Positions 21,346-33,379 of a stretch of DNA of 64,000 nucleotides are shown here, piece after piece. The stretch is from Cycas panzhihuaensis. Lineage: Eukaryota; Cycadophyta. Each line of letters begins with the position of its first letter. The stretch's first letter is position 1. The translations under genes and the position numbers were made by a program. Under the pieces are notes generated by a model, which had not been told where the DNA came from, did not search any database, and saw only the letters and a list, made by a program, of their open reading frames with translations. Location of the stretch: the NCBI GenBank assembly GCA_023213395.1, contig CM041465.1:44585741-44649740 (forward strand), read 5' to 3'.

Positions 21346-23440
21346 TCACTGATTAAACTCTATGCTAATGCCAACACCATACAAATCATCATAATCCAAT
21401 GATGGATCATGAGAAGCGAAAGCAGAAGAAGGAGGATCATCATCATCATGGAGACTTTTTGGTGGTTGAATTGGTGGATCTAAGGACATTTTAGTAAAAG
21501 CCAAGTCTTGTGGATCCAACTGCCCCTCATTAGGATTCACATCCCACAAATAAAAAGGCCCTTTACTATACTCTTTCTTTGCCTAAGATAGAGGGCAAAG
21601 ATTTGTATGTACATACACACTAGGTCTTTGGCCTCCTCCTATCCCAACTTGTTTCTTTTCACTGAATGAATAAATCCATAGGTGCTCTAATTTCTTTTGA
21701 TTGTTGAAGAGCTTGCTACTTGTGAAAGCATATGTATGGTAGGGGATTGGAGTTCTTCAGCTTCCGATCCATGCAACTCCACCACTTAATAGGATCCATC
21801 ATCGCTCTACCTTGGAATGCCTGTGGATCTCCAAAGGAATCCTTCCCATTAGCAAATTGCCAAAATTGGCTTTGCAATGCAAGGGTTTGTTGCTCATTTG
21901 GCTATATTTTGTTGAATGTAGCCTTGTGTCCTATGGCAACATCTTTGTCTTTGTTAGGGGCCTTTCTTCTTCCATCACTTTTTATAATCAAAGCATCATC
22001 ATAGAATTTGTGAGGCAAAGCATATGCAAATGTGTATTAAATTTGTTCCACCTATCTACAATGATCATACGAATCTCCTGAAAGAAAGATTCGTAATTCT
22101 TCTCTTTCATAATGGCATCTTCTATCTTTTCCATCATGCTATCCATGCCCTCATACACTTCTTCCATGAAAGGACGATCTATGTTAGCTCTTTGAATCAT
22201 ATCCACCATGGGCTCACAAAATCGAAGAAGGCACTCCACCTTTTACCATTAGTTATAATTAGTGATGTATCCCCTAACCTATTGTGCTTTCTCACTATTA
22301 GAAATCCTCTACTTTATCCATGCCTTTGAAAACACCATGTTTCCCAAGGCCTCCTTAACTACACATAATCTCTTGATCATGATGAAGTGGGTTGCAAATC
22401 GTGTTTTTGCAACCTTCAAGATTGCTAAGTGAGAGTGTGTTTTGAAAATTGCATGTGCTTACTCATGATTGGTGATAAACATTTAAATTTCCTTCCTTGC
22501 ACATAGACTTCATGGATCTAAGGACTTGTCCAATTCGCTTTTAGTGCCATATTCAAGTTGCGAACCACACATGGAATCCAAAATATGTGGTCATATCTAG
22601 CTTCTACAATCATGTTATTTGCTTTACAAGTGTTTATATTGTTTGTGATGACTTGCACCATGTTCGATAGCCCCACAATTTCAATTGCATTTATGAGAAC
22701 ATTTGTAATAAAATGTGTTCTTCTCCTTGCCAATGCAATTAATTGCATTAAGGAAGTATGCACTCTTTGGAGAGCTAACGATGATACTCATAAGAGGTCC
22801 ATTTGTTGCATCTATCCACCTAGTTGATAAAAGGGAGATTCTTGTCATGCTCCAACTTGCATGGATTGGCTCCATGCAATTCTCCTCCAATTTACCTTTT
22901 CTTTGCAAGCAAGGTGGTTTGCAATCTCTTATAAGTAGGGCTCTTATTGCCCCTTAGCCCATCATTTATTGCCCTCACCATATCTTGCTAATATGGGGAG
23001 CGAATGAAAGAAAATGGGAGTCCACACACATAAATGCAACGTGCAACCTTGCTATGAACCTCCTCATTGCCATTCACATCAAATATTTTTCCAAGTGGAC
23101 CCAAATTTTGGCATTTGCAACCTTCCTCCACAATCATGGGCATGAATACATTAGATGCATTGCCACTAGAATCAAAATGCAACCACATACTTGTTGAACT
23201 TTTTGGATGCCTTAACTCTCTTAGCAGCTTCTTGCTCCTTAACAAATTTTGTTGCCTTCACTTGACAAATCACACTACACACTTGGATTCCAACATTGGT
23301 GTGGTCTATCAAATGGGCTTTCACCCTTGAATAGGACCCATTGAAAGTGTTCTTGCAATTGCTACATTTCCAAGTGTAACATTCCCCACTTCCTTTCACC
23401 ATAGGAGTGATCTTCACAACATATTTCCACAATGAGGTGT
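21346..23440 (-). pseudogene. hAT transposase (BED zinc finger, DUF659), broken
   Basis: Read on the minus strand from 23432, a BED-type finger (W-K-C-S-N-C-K-N-T-F-N-G-S-Y-S-R-V-K-A-H-L) comes first. A-R-C-I-Y-V-C-G-L-P-F-S-F-I-R-S-P-Y (about 23040-22990) follows, then G-P-L-M-S-I-I-V-S-S-P-K-S-A-Y-F (near 22800), N-M-V-Q-V-I-T-N-N (D expected in the first N position) and H-I-F-W-I-P-C. These are DUF659 hallmarks of plant hAT transposases. The C-terminal part has Y-E-G-M-D-S-M and R-W-N-K (22150-22040), then S-F-I-H-S-V-K-R-N-like and W-D-V-N-P-N-E (near 21550), the hAT dimerisation region. Several frameshifts and stops break it. The intact enzyme would cut and paste DNA with 8-bp target duplications. 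Confidence 0.8.
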
Positions 23441-23499
23441 TATCATACTTGGCTCTACTTTTTTTACGATCACCAACTAAATTAGAAAAAAATGAAAAC

Positions 23500-23680
23500 C
23501 AAATGCAAAATGAGGATGCCCACTTGTAAAATATTGCTACTCATTAGCTAAACAAGTTGCCCACATGCAAAAAATAGTGCTTATTTGAGAAAGCAAGATG
23601 CCCACTTATAAATAAAGGCTACCCACAAGCTCAAATCATTACCCACTTACAAATGAAGGCTGCCCATGACCTTTAGTCGT
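23500..23680. repeat. Repeated GCCCACTT-type motifs next to hAT transposase
   Basis: The sequence contains TGCCCACTTGTAAA, TGCCCACATGCAAA, TGCCCACTTATAAA and TACCCACTTACAAA spaced about 30-45 bases apart, just 5' of the transposase frame. Subterminal repeats of this sort are typical transposase-binding sites in hAT elements. The terminal inverted repeat itself was not identified. Confidence 0.45.
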
Positions 23681-24241
23681 TGCCAACACACTCTAAATGA
23701 TGCCGACAAGCTCCTACAATTGTTAATGAGCTCCAATACCTACAAACTCCACAAGCTCTTGCATATTCAAAACATGTGTTTTGTGAGAGGGGGGCACTCT
23801 TTAAGTAGAAACAATAGTCCATTGCTTTGGATAGGCCATGGTTTGGGCAAAACTGTGTGCATTTCTTAGCCCATAGTTTTGCCCAGAACTAGTTGATGCT
23901 TTTGTGTCTTCTCCCCCACCCTTAAAATACATTGAAAATTGTGTTTTTTAAATGTAATCATGACTATTTATTTATTTATTTTTCGAGTTGCAAGTTAAAA
24001 TATTATTTTTTTGTTTTTAAACGCAAAAGGGGGGGGGGGATCGTGGGCCCTTAGATACGGCCCACAATTTGTATTTACACGGGATATGCCTTAGATATGC
24101 CATCGGATATAGGTCGTATCTTGGATATGATCAGGATAACCACGGTGTATCCTAGCCTTAATCAAGTATTCTTGTATCTAGGATGTATTTGATATAGGGA
24201 TGCTCCCCTATTAAGCCATATTTAGCTATAAAGGTGTGATG
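23681..24241. other. No gene seen, poly-G run
   Basis: Noncoding sequence between the hAT relic and the copia LTR. It holds a run of about ten G near 24030 and several GGATAT/TAGGAT words around 24080-24210. No domain was recognised. Confidence 0.4.
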
Positions 24242-24429
24242 TGTTGGAATTAGAGATGCACAGTAAGAAGGACATGAGAAGCATCATGTAGAATTAGTCT
24301 GCCTTTAAAAAAGAATTAATCAATTAATTTTTTTGAATTTCACTTTGTGCATCAGTCGATGCATTAAGAATGTAACTATACAAACATATTACATTAAAAA
24401 AGGGTTAATAGATAAACATTATTCTAATA
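24242..24429 (-). repeat. 3' LTR of minus-strand copia element 1
   Basis: On the minus strand the polypurine tract AATATTAAGGGGGAG is followed by TATTAGAATAATGTTTATC (the expected TG has become TA) and the unit ends in TCCAACA at 24242. It shares AAGGCAGACTAATTCTAC with the middle LTR near 28640-28690, showing that both belong to one family, though this copy is shorter. Confidence 0.65.
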
Positions 24430-27400
24430 CTCCCCCTTAATATTTACATCATTAATTTTGACACCTACCCCATCCTTGAATTTTTGGAATTTGTCTTGTG
24501 TTAGAGGTTTAGTGAAGATATTTGCCAATTATTTATCTATTGACATGTACACTAGCTTGACTTCTGTATTTTACATCAATTCTCTAATAAAGTGATGATG
24601 CACTTCAATGTGTTTGGTGCAAGCACGAAATACTGGATTTCTCACAATCTTGAACATACTCTTATTGTCACAGTACAACTTTGTTGCATCCTTTTGGTGA
24701 AGACCCATGTTGCCTAGAATTTGCCTCAATTAGATGACTTTTGTAGCCACTGCAATTACAACTTTGTACTCAACTTTAGTAGAGGAGAGAGCAATACTAG
24801 GCTTCTTCTTGTTGCTCCATATCACTGCAATTGGCTCTAAACCAAAACAATAGCCAGATATTGACCTCTTGCTATGAGCACAACCAACCCAATTTGAATC
24901 TGTGAAGCCCTCCAACGTGAAGTTATCATTGTGCACAAAGTCAAGTCCATACTTCAATGTTTCTTGCAAGTATTTTAGGATTTGCTTTGCAGTTGTCTAG
25001 TGGTTTTTCTTCAGCTTTTGCTATGAACCTGGAAATCATTCCAACTGCAAAAGAAATGTAAGGCTTGGTTGTGGTTAGATAGATGGGACTACAAAACAAC
25101 TGCCTATATAAAGTGCCATCCATGGTTACTTCATCATCTTTAGCTTTCAACCTCATACCTCATCTCTACAGGGGGTGGTGCATGTTTATACTTCTCCATT
25201 TTGAATTTCTTTAGAAGCCCTCGAGTATATTTTGCTTGTGAGATGAAGACTCTACCAAGCTTATGCCACACTTCCACTCCAAGTAAGTAATGAAGTATAT
25301 CAAGATCAATCATTTCAAAAGCTTGACTCATATCCTTCTTTAGGTCTGATGTCATCGAGGTATTATTCCCTGTGATTAACAAGTCATTAATGTACAACAC
25401 CATAAAGGTTGCATTGTCATCTTAAACCTTTATGTATAAGTTTGAGTCAATTGTCGATCTCTTAAACCTAGTCTTTAGAAAGTACTGATCAATTTTCTCG
25501 TACCAAAATCTAGGAGCTTGCTTCAGGCCATACAAAGCCTTTTTCAATTGACAAACTAGGTGTTCCTCACCCTTCTTTACATAACCAAGTGGTTGCTCTA
25601 TGTAGACCTCTTTAGTCAAGTCCCTCTTTAGGAAAGCACTCTTCATGTCCATTTAGCGTAACTACCATTTGAACTGAGCAACTATGGTTAGAATAATCCT
25701 GGTTGTGTTCATCTTTGCTACTAGAGCAAATGTTTCTTGGTAGTCGATACCTTCCTTCCAATTGAAGCTTTTAGTCACAAATAAAGCTTTATGCTTGTCG
25801 ACTATGCCATTTGACTTATATTTGGTCCTATAGACCCATTTGCATCTAGTTGCTTGCTTTCCTACTGGTAATTCTATTGAGTCCCAATTTTGTTTTTTCA
25901 TCACTGCTTGGATTTTAGCATCAATAATAGGATTCTACTTTTGCTCTTTCCATGTCTCCTCAAAAGTGGAAAGCTCATTAACACTCAACACTTGTTCCAT
26001 AAGAGCATAACTGATTTGTCCAGTAGGTCACATTTTTTTACTTTCACTTACCTTCCATGTTAGCTAACCAATTTTGAGCATCGTTGATGGTCTTCAAGCA
26101 CTATTTAGGCAACTTTTTTGTGGAGTAGGAGGATCAACTCCAGGTTTAGGCTCCTCGAACTAGAATGACTCTATCTCAATCGAATCATCAATCTCAACCT
26201 CATCAGCTTCAACTATCGGTCCTGTCTTAAGTATTAAAGCATTCCATGAGAAACTACACATAGGTTGCTCCTTGACATGCTTGACGTCAACATAACCCAA
26301 AGTAGCTATATTATTTTCTTCAAAGATGACATCACGAGTTGTGTGTACCTTATTGGTTTACAACACAAAAACATGATAAACCTTACTTTGTTTAGAATAT
26401 TTGATCAAGATACACTTGGAACGTTTATCACTGAATTTTTGTCTTTTCTCCTTTGTAGTATTCATATATGTAGTGCACCCAAATACTCAAAGATGGCTCA
26501 CTATTGAATTCCTATCTGACTAGGCCTCCTTAGATGTGATGTTCTGAACTGCCTTCATTGGACTTTTGTTGGTTAGATACATTGCAAGTACTTCTACCCA
26601 CATGTAGTCTACTATATATTCTCTCTTCAACATCGACTTGGCTTTCTTGAACATTGTCCTATTCATGTGCTTAGTTACGTTGTCTTGCTATAGTGTGTTG
26701 GTAGTTGAGAACTGCCTGTTGATGCCATGATCCTTACAAATTTGAGTGAATTCGAAGGTGATGAATTCACCTCCATTGTCAGTTCATAGGATTTTGATCG
26801 TGTCTTGATTCAATTTTAACCAACTCTTTAAATTGTTTGAAATTAGAAAAGCCCTATTATTTCTCCCTTTAGGGAAACACCCATAATTTCCTAGAAAAGT
26901 CATCAATGAAGGTCAGGAAATACTTAGCTTTGCCAGGTGACACTGTGGACATTGGTTCACAGATGTTTGAGTGTACCAACCTGAATTTCTCCTTCACTTG
27001 TTGGGGTTTCTTTTTCAGAAATGGCTCTCTATGCTATTTGCCCAAGCTCTTTATGCTACTTGGTTCACACAAACAATCTTTTATTTTAATTTTAGTCAAG
27101 TCATGCACCATATTCAACTTATGCATCAACTGAAGACTTGAGTAATTCAAATGCCCTATTTGTACATGTCATGACTTTTGTTTAGAAGATAAAGTAGTGA
27201 AAGGTTTTTAAACCTCGTGTTTTCCATATAGCTTATACAGATCATCTTCCCTTGTACCTATTGCTATGACATTCTTATTGTGATCCCTAATAATACATTT
27301 GCCATTCTCAAACTCAACACTCATACTCTATTGTTCAATCTATGATATAGAAATGAGATTCCCCTTAAAGTCTAGTAAATGGAGAACATTGTTTCAATAA

Positions 27401-28157
27401 CATTTCTTACCATTGTCAGATTGATAGATGGGAACTTCAACTCCTTCAACATTCAATTCTATGTCACTGCCGATGGTGACTATTTGTCCATTGGCCTCTC
27501 ACATGGATTGGAACCATTCCAACGTACCTATCATATGCTTGGTTGCACTTGAGTTAATTAATCAGTTGTTTTGTGCATCACTCTTTATCTTAGAGGCTAC
27601 AATAAAGAGTCTTCTTCCTTTGTCATCTCTCCTAGAAGAGTGTGTTCCTAAAATGTGTCCACATTGTCTTGATTGTTTATGTTGTTGTTGTTGTTGTTGA
27701 GATCACCTTTGTTGCTATGACTATTGCTTTTGTGGTTGCCTTTGTTGCTGTAACTCCCAACAATCCTTCCTTAGATGTCCATCCTTTCTATAGTGCGAGC
27801 ACTTTGGCTTTCATGCCTTAGAACTTTCACCCTCCTGTCGAAGTTTAGAGAATGTTGCACTCCTCTTAGGAATGAATATCTTTTTCCCTTTTGCTTTGGC
27901 TACCAATGCCCTAGGAGACTTCACCATGTTGTTCCTTCAACCTCCATTCATGATGAAGCAACTGGAATTCTAAAGCACTAAATGATAGGGAAGAAACCTT
28001 GTTTGCCAATGTCAAATTTGTGATAAAGTTTTCATATTTGTTTGGTAGACTCCTCAATTAAAGTGATAAGCTCTAAATTTGTGATTGTCTATCCAATAGC
28101 TGCCAACTGATCTTGTCTTGATTTGACTTGTTGGAGATGATCCATCATTGGCCATTT
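24430..28157 (-). pseudogene. Ty1/copia pol, element 1, heavily decayed
   Basis: Minus strand, from right to left: a knuckle reading C-S-H-Y-R-K-D-G-H-L-R-K-D-C near 27820 (second Cys replaced by Tyr), a protease/pre-integrase region (27430-27600), integrase with Y-F-L-T-F-I-D-D-F-S-R-K (near 26920), then RT pieces at 25904-25662 (C-K-W-V-Y-R-T-K-Y), 25652-25422 ([12 protein letters not shown]) and 25403-25140. The catalytic YVDD is changed to Y-I-N-D in M-V-L-Y-I-N-D-L-L-I. RNase H follows at 24969-24730. Stops and frameshifts are abundant, so the element cannot make its own enzymes. Confidence 0.82.
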
Positions 28158-28532
28158 CTACTTTAGGCTGTAAGGTTGATTGTGCAATATCAATACTTTG
28201 GTATTATCTTTATGCTCGTACAGAGATGTGATTTCATCCCAAGCCTCCTTAGGAGTAGTTGCACGTCTGATATTAATAATCAAATTGCCTCCAATAGATA
28301 GATTTATGAAGCCCAATGCGATCCTCATCTTGGTATCAAACTTTGCTTGGTGATCCAGATCCTTTATCTTGGCCTTCTGAGTAGCATTATCACCCTTAAT
28401 TGACTCATCTATGTACTTGCATAGGTCATTTAAACTTAAAAAATTGTTCATTTGGTGTTTCCAAGTAGGGTAGTTTTGAATATTGGTTTGTTTTTCTCTT
28501 ACTAACCCCTTTATACCACTTCCACTAGTCAT
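28158..28532 (-). pseudogene. Copia gag fragment, element 1
   Basis: A minus-strand frame of 124 codons begins ATGACTAGTGGAAGT. It contains Y-P-T-W-K-H-Q-M-N-N-F-L and A-K-F-D-T-K-M-R-I-A-L-G and W-D-E-I-T-S-L-Y-E, the usual copia gag (UBN2-type) signatures. It is the structural protein that packages element RNA. It ends in stops before the knuckle. The start lies just downstream of the primer-binding-like site near 28590. Confidence 0.75.
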
Positions 28533-28604
28533 GAATCAAAAAATATGACACAAAATGGATGATAAACACACCAAAAAGAATACACTTGCAAGCTTGATAT
28601 GAAA

Positions 28605-28908
28605 GTTTGAACTAGGAACATAATGGAACCAATACAAAAGTTGCAACATAGTTTGTCAAGTAGAATTGGTCTACCTTCAAAACAAAATTTTCATTCATTG
28701 AGAATGATCGATACATAATATACAATCCAATACATGTATATGTACAATTGGGATTGGTTAATGGTCCAAAAACAACTTGTAATTGCCTTGACATGTGTCA
28801 CATGTCCCTTAAGGACTCTATGTAACTCTTGACAAGTGTCATCAAGGTAATGATGACTTAATGACTCATCAACTCACCATTAGACCTATGTAAACATTAA
28901 TTCTAACA
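28605..28908 (-). repeat. Shared middle LTR between copia elements 1 and 2
   Basis: On the minus strand this unit starts TGTTAGAATTAATGTTTACA right after a polypurine tract AACATTAAGGGGGAG (end of element 2). It ends just before a degenerate primer-binding site TTTCATATCAAGC leading to the gag of element 1. It is therefore simultaneously a 3' LTR and a 5' LTR. No second LTR separates the two elements. Confidence 0.65.
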
Positions 28909-31900
28909 CTCCCCCTTAATGTTTACTTTGTTGGCTTTAACGCTGATACAAGATTTGCATTTGTCAAACTTGTCCCTAGCTAATGATTTGGTCAAACTAT
29001 TTTCTAATTACTCTTCAGTTAGTTTGTACACAAGCTCGACTTTTCTATTTTGGATATGCTCTCGGATGAAATGATGATGCACCTCAATGTGTTTGGTGCA
29101 AGCATGGAACACCACATTGTTAGCAAACTTCAAAGTACTTTGATTATCACAGTACATGGTAGTTGCCTCATCCTGATGAAGGTCCAAATCATCAAGGACC
29201 TATCTCAACCATATGGACTCACAAGTTGTTGCAACAACTACTTTGTACTTTGCCTTAGTAGATGGCAACGCAACATTCAATTGCTTCTTGCTGCTCTAAG
29301 TGACAACAACAGAATCCATACTAAAGCAATATCTTGAAGTGGACCTTTTGTTATCAACATATCTAGCCCAATTAGAATCTGAATACTCCTCTAGTCGTAT
29401 ATTGTCATTCTGGCTAAACTCTAATTCATAATGCAGTGTTCCCTACAAATATCTAAGAATCCTCTTTGCAATTTTCCAGTGGCTTTGTTTCAGTTCTGCC
29501 ATGAGCCTTAACACCATACCAACTACAAAGGATATGTTAGGCCTAGTTGTAGTCAAATAGATCAAACTACCAATTAGTTGTCTATACCACATGCCATCTA
29601 TTTGGTGTGCATCGTCTAGAGTTGTCAACTTCAAACCTATCTCCATGGGGGTTGCGACAGGTCTACAGTCCTCCATTTTGAATTTTTTTAGAATTTCCCA
29701 TGCATACTTAGCTTGTGAAATGAAGATTTTTTTGGGCTTCTGCCACACTTCCACTTCCAAAAAGTAGTGAAGTAATCCAAGATCTATCATCTAAAATGTT
29801 TTCTTGAGATCTCTTCAGGTTTTTAACCTTTAAGGTATTGTTACTTGTGATCACAAGATCATCTACATACAACGCTACAAAGATGACTGAATCACCTTCA
29901 ACTTTGATATATAGGTTTGGATCAACTAGCAACTTCTCAAACCCATTATTTAGAAAATACTGATTGATCTTGGAATACCAAGCTCTTGGAGCCTGCTTTA
30001 GGCTATACAAAGCTTTTTTCAAGTGACATACCAGGTGTTCTTTTCCCCTTGCACCATACCTAGGAGGTTGCTCCATATAGACCTTCTCCTTAAGATCTCC
30101 ATTTAGGAATACACTTTTGACATCAAGTTGGTGTAATTGCTATTTGAATTGAACAACTAATGCCAATAGTTGTCTAATTGTCACCATCATGGCTACTAGA
30201 GTGAATGTCTCTTGGTAATCAATCCCTTATGTCTTCCTTGAATCCTTTAGCTACTAATTTAACTTTGTGCTTATCAACTAAGCCATCATATCTAAATTTG
30301 GTCTTGTAGACCCATTTGTAATCAATTGTCTGTTTGCCTGTTGGCAAATCAACCAAGTTCCAAGTTTTATTCTATTCTACAACACGTATTTCAACATCCA
30401 TTGTTGTTCTCCACTTCTGGTCTTGGTAGGCCGCCTCAAAAATCGAAGGCTTTTTAGCATTTAACACATCTGCCAGCAAAAATGACCATATCAAGTCTCA
30501 TCCTTGATTTACGCTTCTCTTTATTTTCATGCAGCTGAGCTTCTGCTATGATTTTCAAATACCATTTAGGGACTTTCTTGGTAGGTGAAGTGACCTTAGG
30601 TTGCACTTCAAGTTGTGATTCTCAAGTGGCCTCATACTCCTCCTCCTCACCTTCCTCTTCTTCATCCTCATCTTCCTATTTTAGCTCAATTTTAGGCTTG
30701 ATAAATTATTGCCTTGAAGAACTAGATTATGGATTTTGCTCACTCTGCTTCCCTTTGTTTTGCTAAATCTTCAAAAGTGTCCAGGTCCAGGTCTTCATCC
30801 TGCTTGTTAAATTTTTCAGAGGTGACATCCAAAGTTGTGTGTACCTTTTTGGTTGCCAACTCATATGCCCAATATACTTTGCTTTCTTCATTATACCCTA
30901 TGAGGATGCACTTGGAACTTTTATCATCAAAGTTTTGGTGTTTCTGCTTTGGAACATGCATACACGCAGTACTTCCAAAGATTCTTAGATAGTTCACTAT
31001 AAGTTTTCTACCCACCATACTTCTTCTGGTGTCATGTTCTAGACAACTTTTGTGGTACTCTTCTTGTTCAGATATACTATTATATAAATAATTTCAGCCC
31101 AAAAAAATTTTGAGAGATTTTTCGCTTTCAATACCGACTTGGCCTTTTCGATCAATGTCCTATTCATTCTCTTAGGTACACCACTCTGCTATGGTGTGCA
31201 TGCTATTGTTAGTTTTATTCTCTACTCTCACCTTAAATTCCTTGAAAATGTTGAATGCCTAGGACTTCTCCTTTATGGGATGCACCCAAACCTTTCTAAA
31301 AAATCATTAATGAAGGTCAAGAAGTATCTTGCTCCTTTAAGTGAAGTGGTTGGCATAGGACCACATATATCTAAGTGGACTAGGTTTAGTTTTTCAATTG
31401 CTCTCGAAGCTTTACCTTTTGGAAACTTTTCCTTGTGCTACTTCCCAAAGATGCAGGGTTCACAAATGCCTTTCTCTGCTTTAAACCATATCCAACTTGT
31501 GCATCAAATGTAAACCAAGAAAGTGCAAATGGCCTATTCTCTCATGCCAAAATTGAATTTTGCCAAATACACTAACAATTAATGCTCTTTGGTTTATAGA
31601 TTTACCTAAGATCCTATAAAGACCACCTTCTCTTACACCTTCTGTAATTGTTTATACTTCACGGTCATTAATAGTAGCCTTTCCATCCTTGAAGAGAACA
31701 CTTATGTTCTTGTCTTCAATCTGACTAATTGAAATTAAATTCTTCTTCAATCCTGGCACATACATCACATCTTCAATGTCGTGATTTTCCCTATCAGGTG
31801 TGATGAATGGGACCTCCCCTATGCCTTTTGCATCTAACATTGCATTGTCACCCAAAGTTAGTGTGTATCTAGTTGCTTTCCACATGTGCCTAAACCATTC

Positions 31901-32030
31901 AAATCTACTTGTCATTTACTTAGAAGCTCCCAAGTCTATGCATCAAATATCACTTGATTTCAATCCTGTCTATGAAACCACCATGTTTTTCCAATCCCCC
32001 TGGTTTTGTTGATCAGTTTTCTACTGACCA
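28909..32030 (-). pseudogene. Ty1/copia pol, element 2, 5'-truncated
   Basis: Minus strand: protease/pre-integrase region 31960-31652 with D-L-G-A-S (canonical D-S-G-A-S) and V-P-G-L-K-K-N-L-I-S-I-S-Q. Integrase relics lie at 31500-31020, then the post-integrase segment R-I-F-G-S-T-A-C-M-H-V-P (31018-30740). RT 30076-29443 includes [16 protein letters not shown], an intact L-Y-V-D-D-L-V-I and R-Q-L-I-G-S-L-I-Y-L. RNase H relic sequence continues to 28980. Gag and the 5' LTR are missing: recognisable homology stops near 32030-32100. Stops and frameshifts are frequent. Confidence 0.82.
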
Positions 32031-33379
32031 TCCTTGTGCTATTGTTGATTAGCTTGCAACTTCGTATAGTTTTACCTAAAGTGTGATGGTTTTATTGTAG
32101 TAAAACCATGTCTAATGGGGCAACTTATTTGAGTGAGAATTAAACAAACTTCCACCCATTATTATGTAGAAGAATAGAAAAACACACAATAAACTAACAA
32201 ACCACACACAAAAAATTGGCTTTAAATAGCCCTAACATAACGCACATTGATAGTTTATTAATTTTTGTGATTTTGGAGTCCTTGGTCACTTCATAGAGTG
32301 TTGAAATAACATAAATACATCGGTCAGCATGTGGGGAGCCAAAATTATACCACATGATCTCGCTAAATTGAAAGAACATGAAAAATTGCTATAGAAATGT
32401 CTTCTTAGATTTTACATTAGTCTTCTATTTAAGCCACAAATCTCCTTAGCACCCTGTCTCCTATGCGACCAGGAGCTCTCGACAAAAGGGCTTAAAGATC
32501 GGATTTCAAACTAAAGTTCAAAATAGCTTAATGCAACCCAATATTACAAAATAAAATAAAAATTTAACCTATGTTATAAAAGTCGAATATGCTAATACTC
32601 CTTGTGCATTTTCCAAATTCAACTGACATTTTCTGGCTGATTTCGACGATTCAATCTATGTTGCTCTAGCTTGTCTATTTATGGGTGTTAGGCTTTTACA
32701 CGATGCATCTCTTGTTCGATGTTGGTGTTACATCGGCGTCTGTGTGTGATATGTTCTACGATCAATACCAATGGGCATCTCTTTGCATTTGATGTCTCAA
32801 TATTCATTGAGTTTCGAAGGTCTTCAAATAATAGGTGATAACATTGAAGGATCTCACTAATAAATGTAATTGTAATAGGAGATTCACTTTTAGTATTCCT
32901 CAAAAGCTTTCGTCCACTGCCACAATGAAAAAATGGAAATGTCTACAAATTGTCTGTAGTTAGCCTTTTGGTACCTCAAAACATTGATCTTGTATTGGGC
33001 TTTCTAGAGTAAATATCATATCTTACAACACAAAGGATGTGTCGACCGAAGGCAATGACATAGATCCCTTACACAACTTAGAGCTCACTTTAACTCTCAT
33101 TTGCAACACTAAGAATCAATCACTGAATGTCATATCTAAGGCATGCTTGGAAAGCATAGATGGAAAGAGTGAAGTTAGAAAGTGAAAGCTTCCAATCTAG
33201 AGTAACACCAATGAGGTCACTCGGAAGACACAAAGAATAAAAGTTTGGACAATGATGGGCCCACCAAAGATTAAAAGGTTAAAAATTGTAGTGGAAGCTT
33301 AGACAATACTATTGGCTATGCTAGAAATTGCAATTCTAGATTGGCTGATGATAATGAAGCTTAAGGTAGCATCTTGTCA
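32031..33379. other. No gene recognised
   Basis: AT-rich sequence beyond the truncated copia element 2. The right part (about 33150-33380) is plus-strand sequence continuous with the XRCC1-like pseudogene and could be its poorly conserved linker, but nothing diagnostic is visible. Confidence 0.4.

Noticed and set aside
24020-24040. Poly-G run as a possible G-quadruplex or telomere-like feature
   Set aside because: It is a single homopolymer run without repeated G-tracts, more likely slippage or a sequencing-sensitive site.
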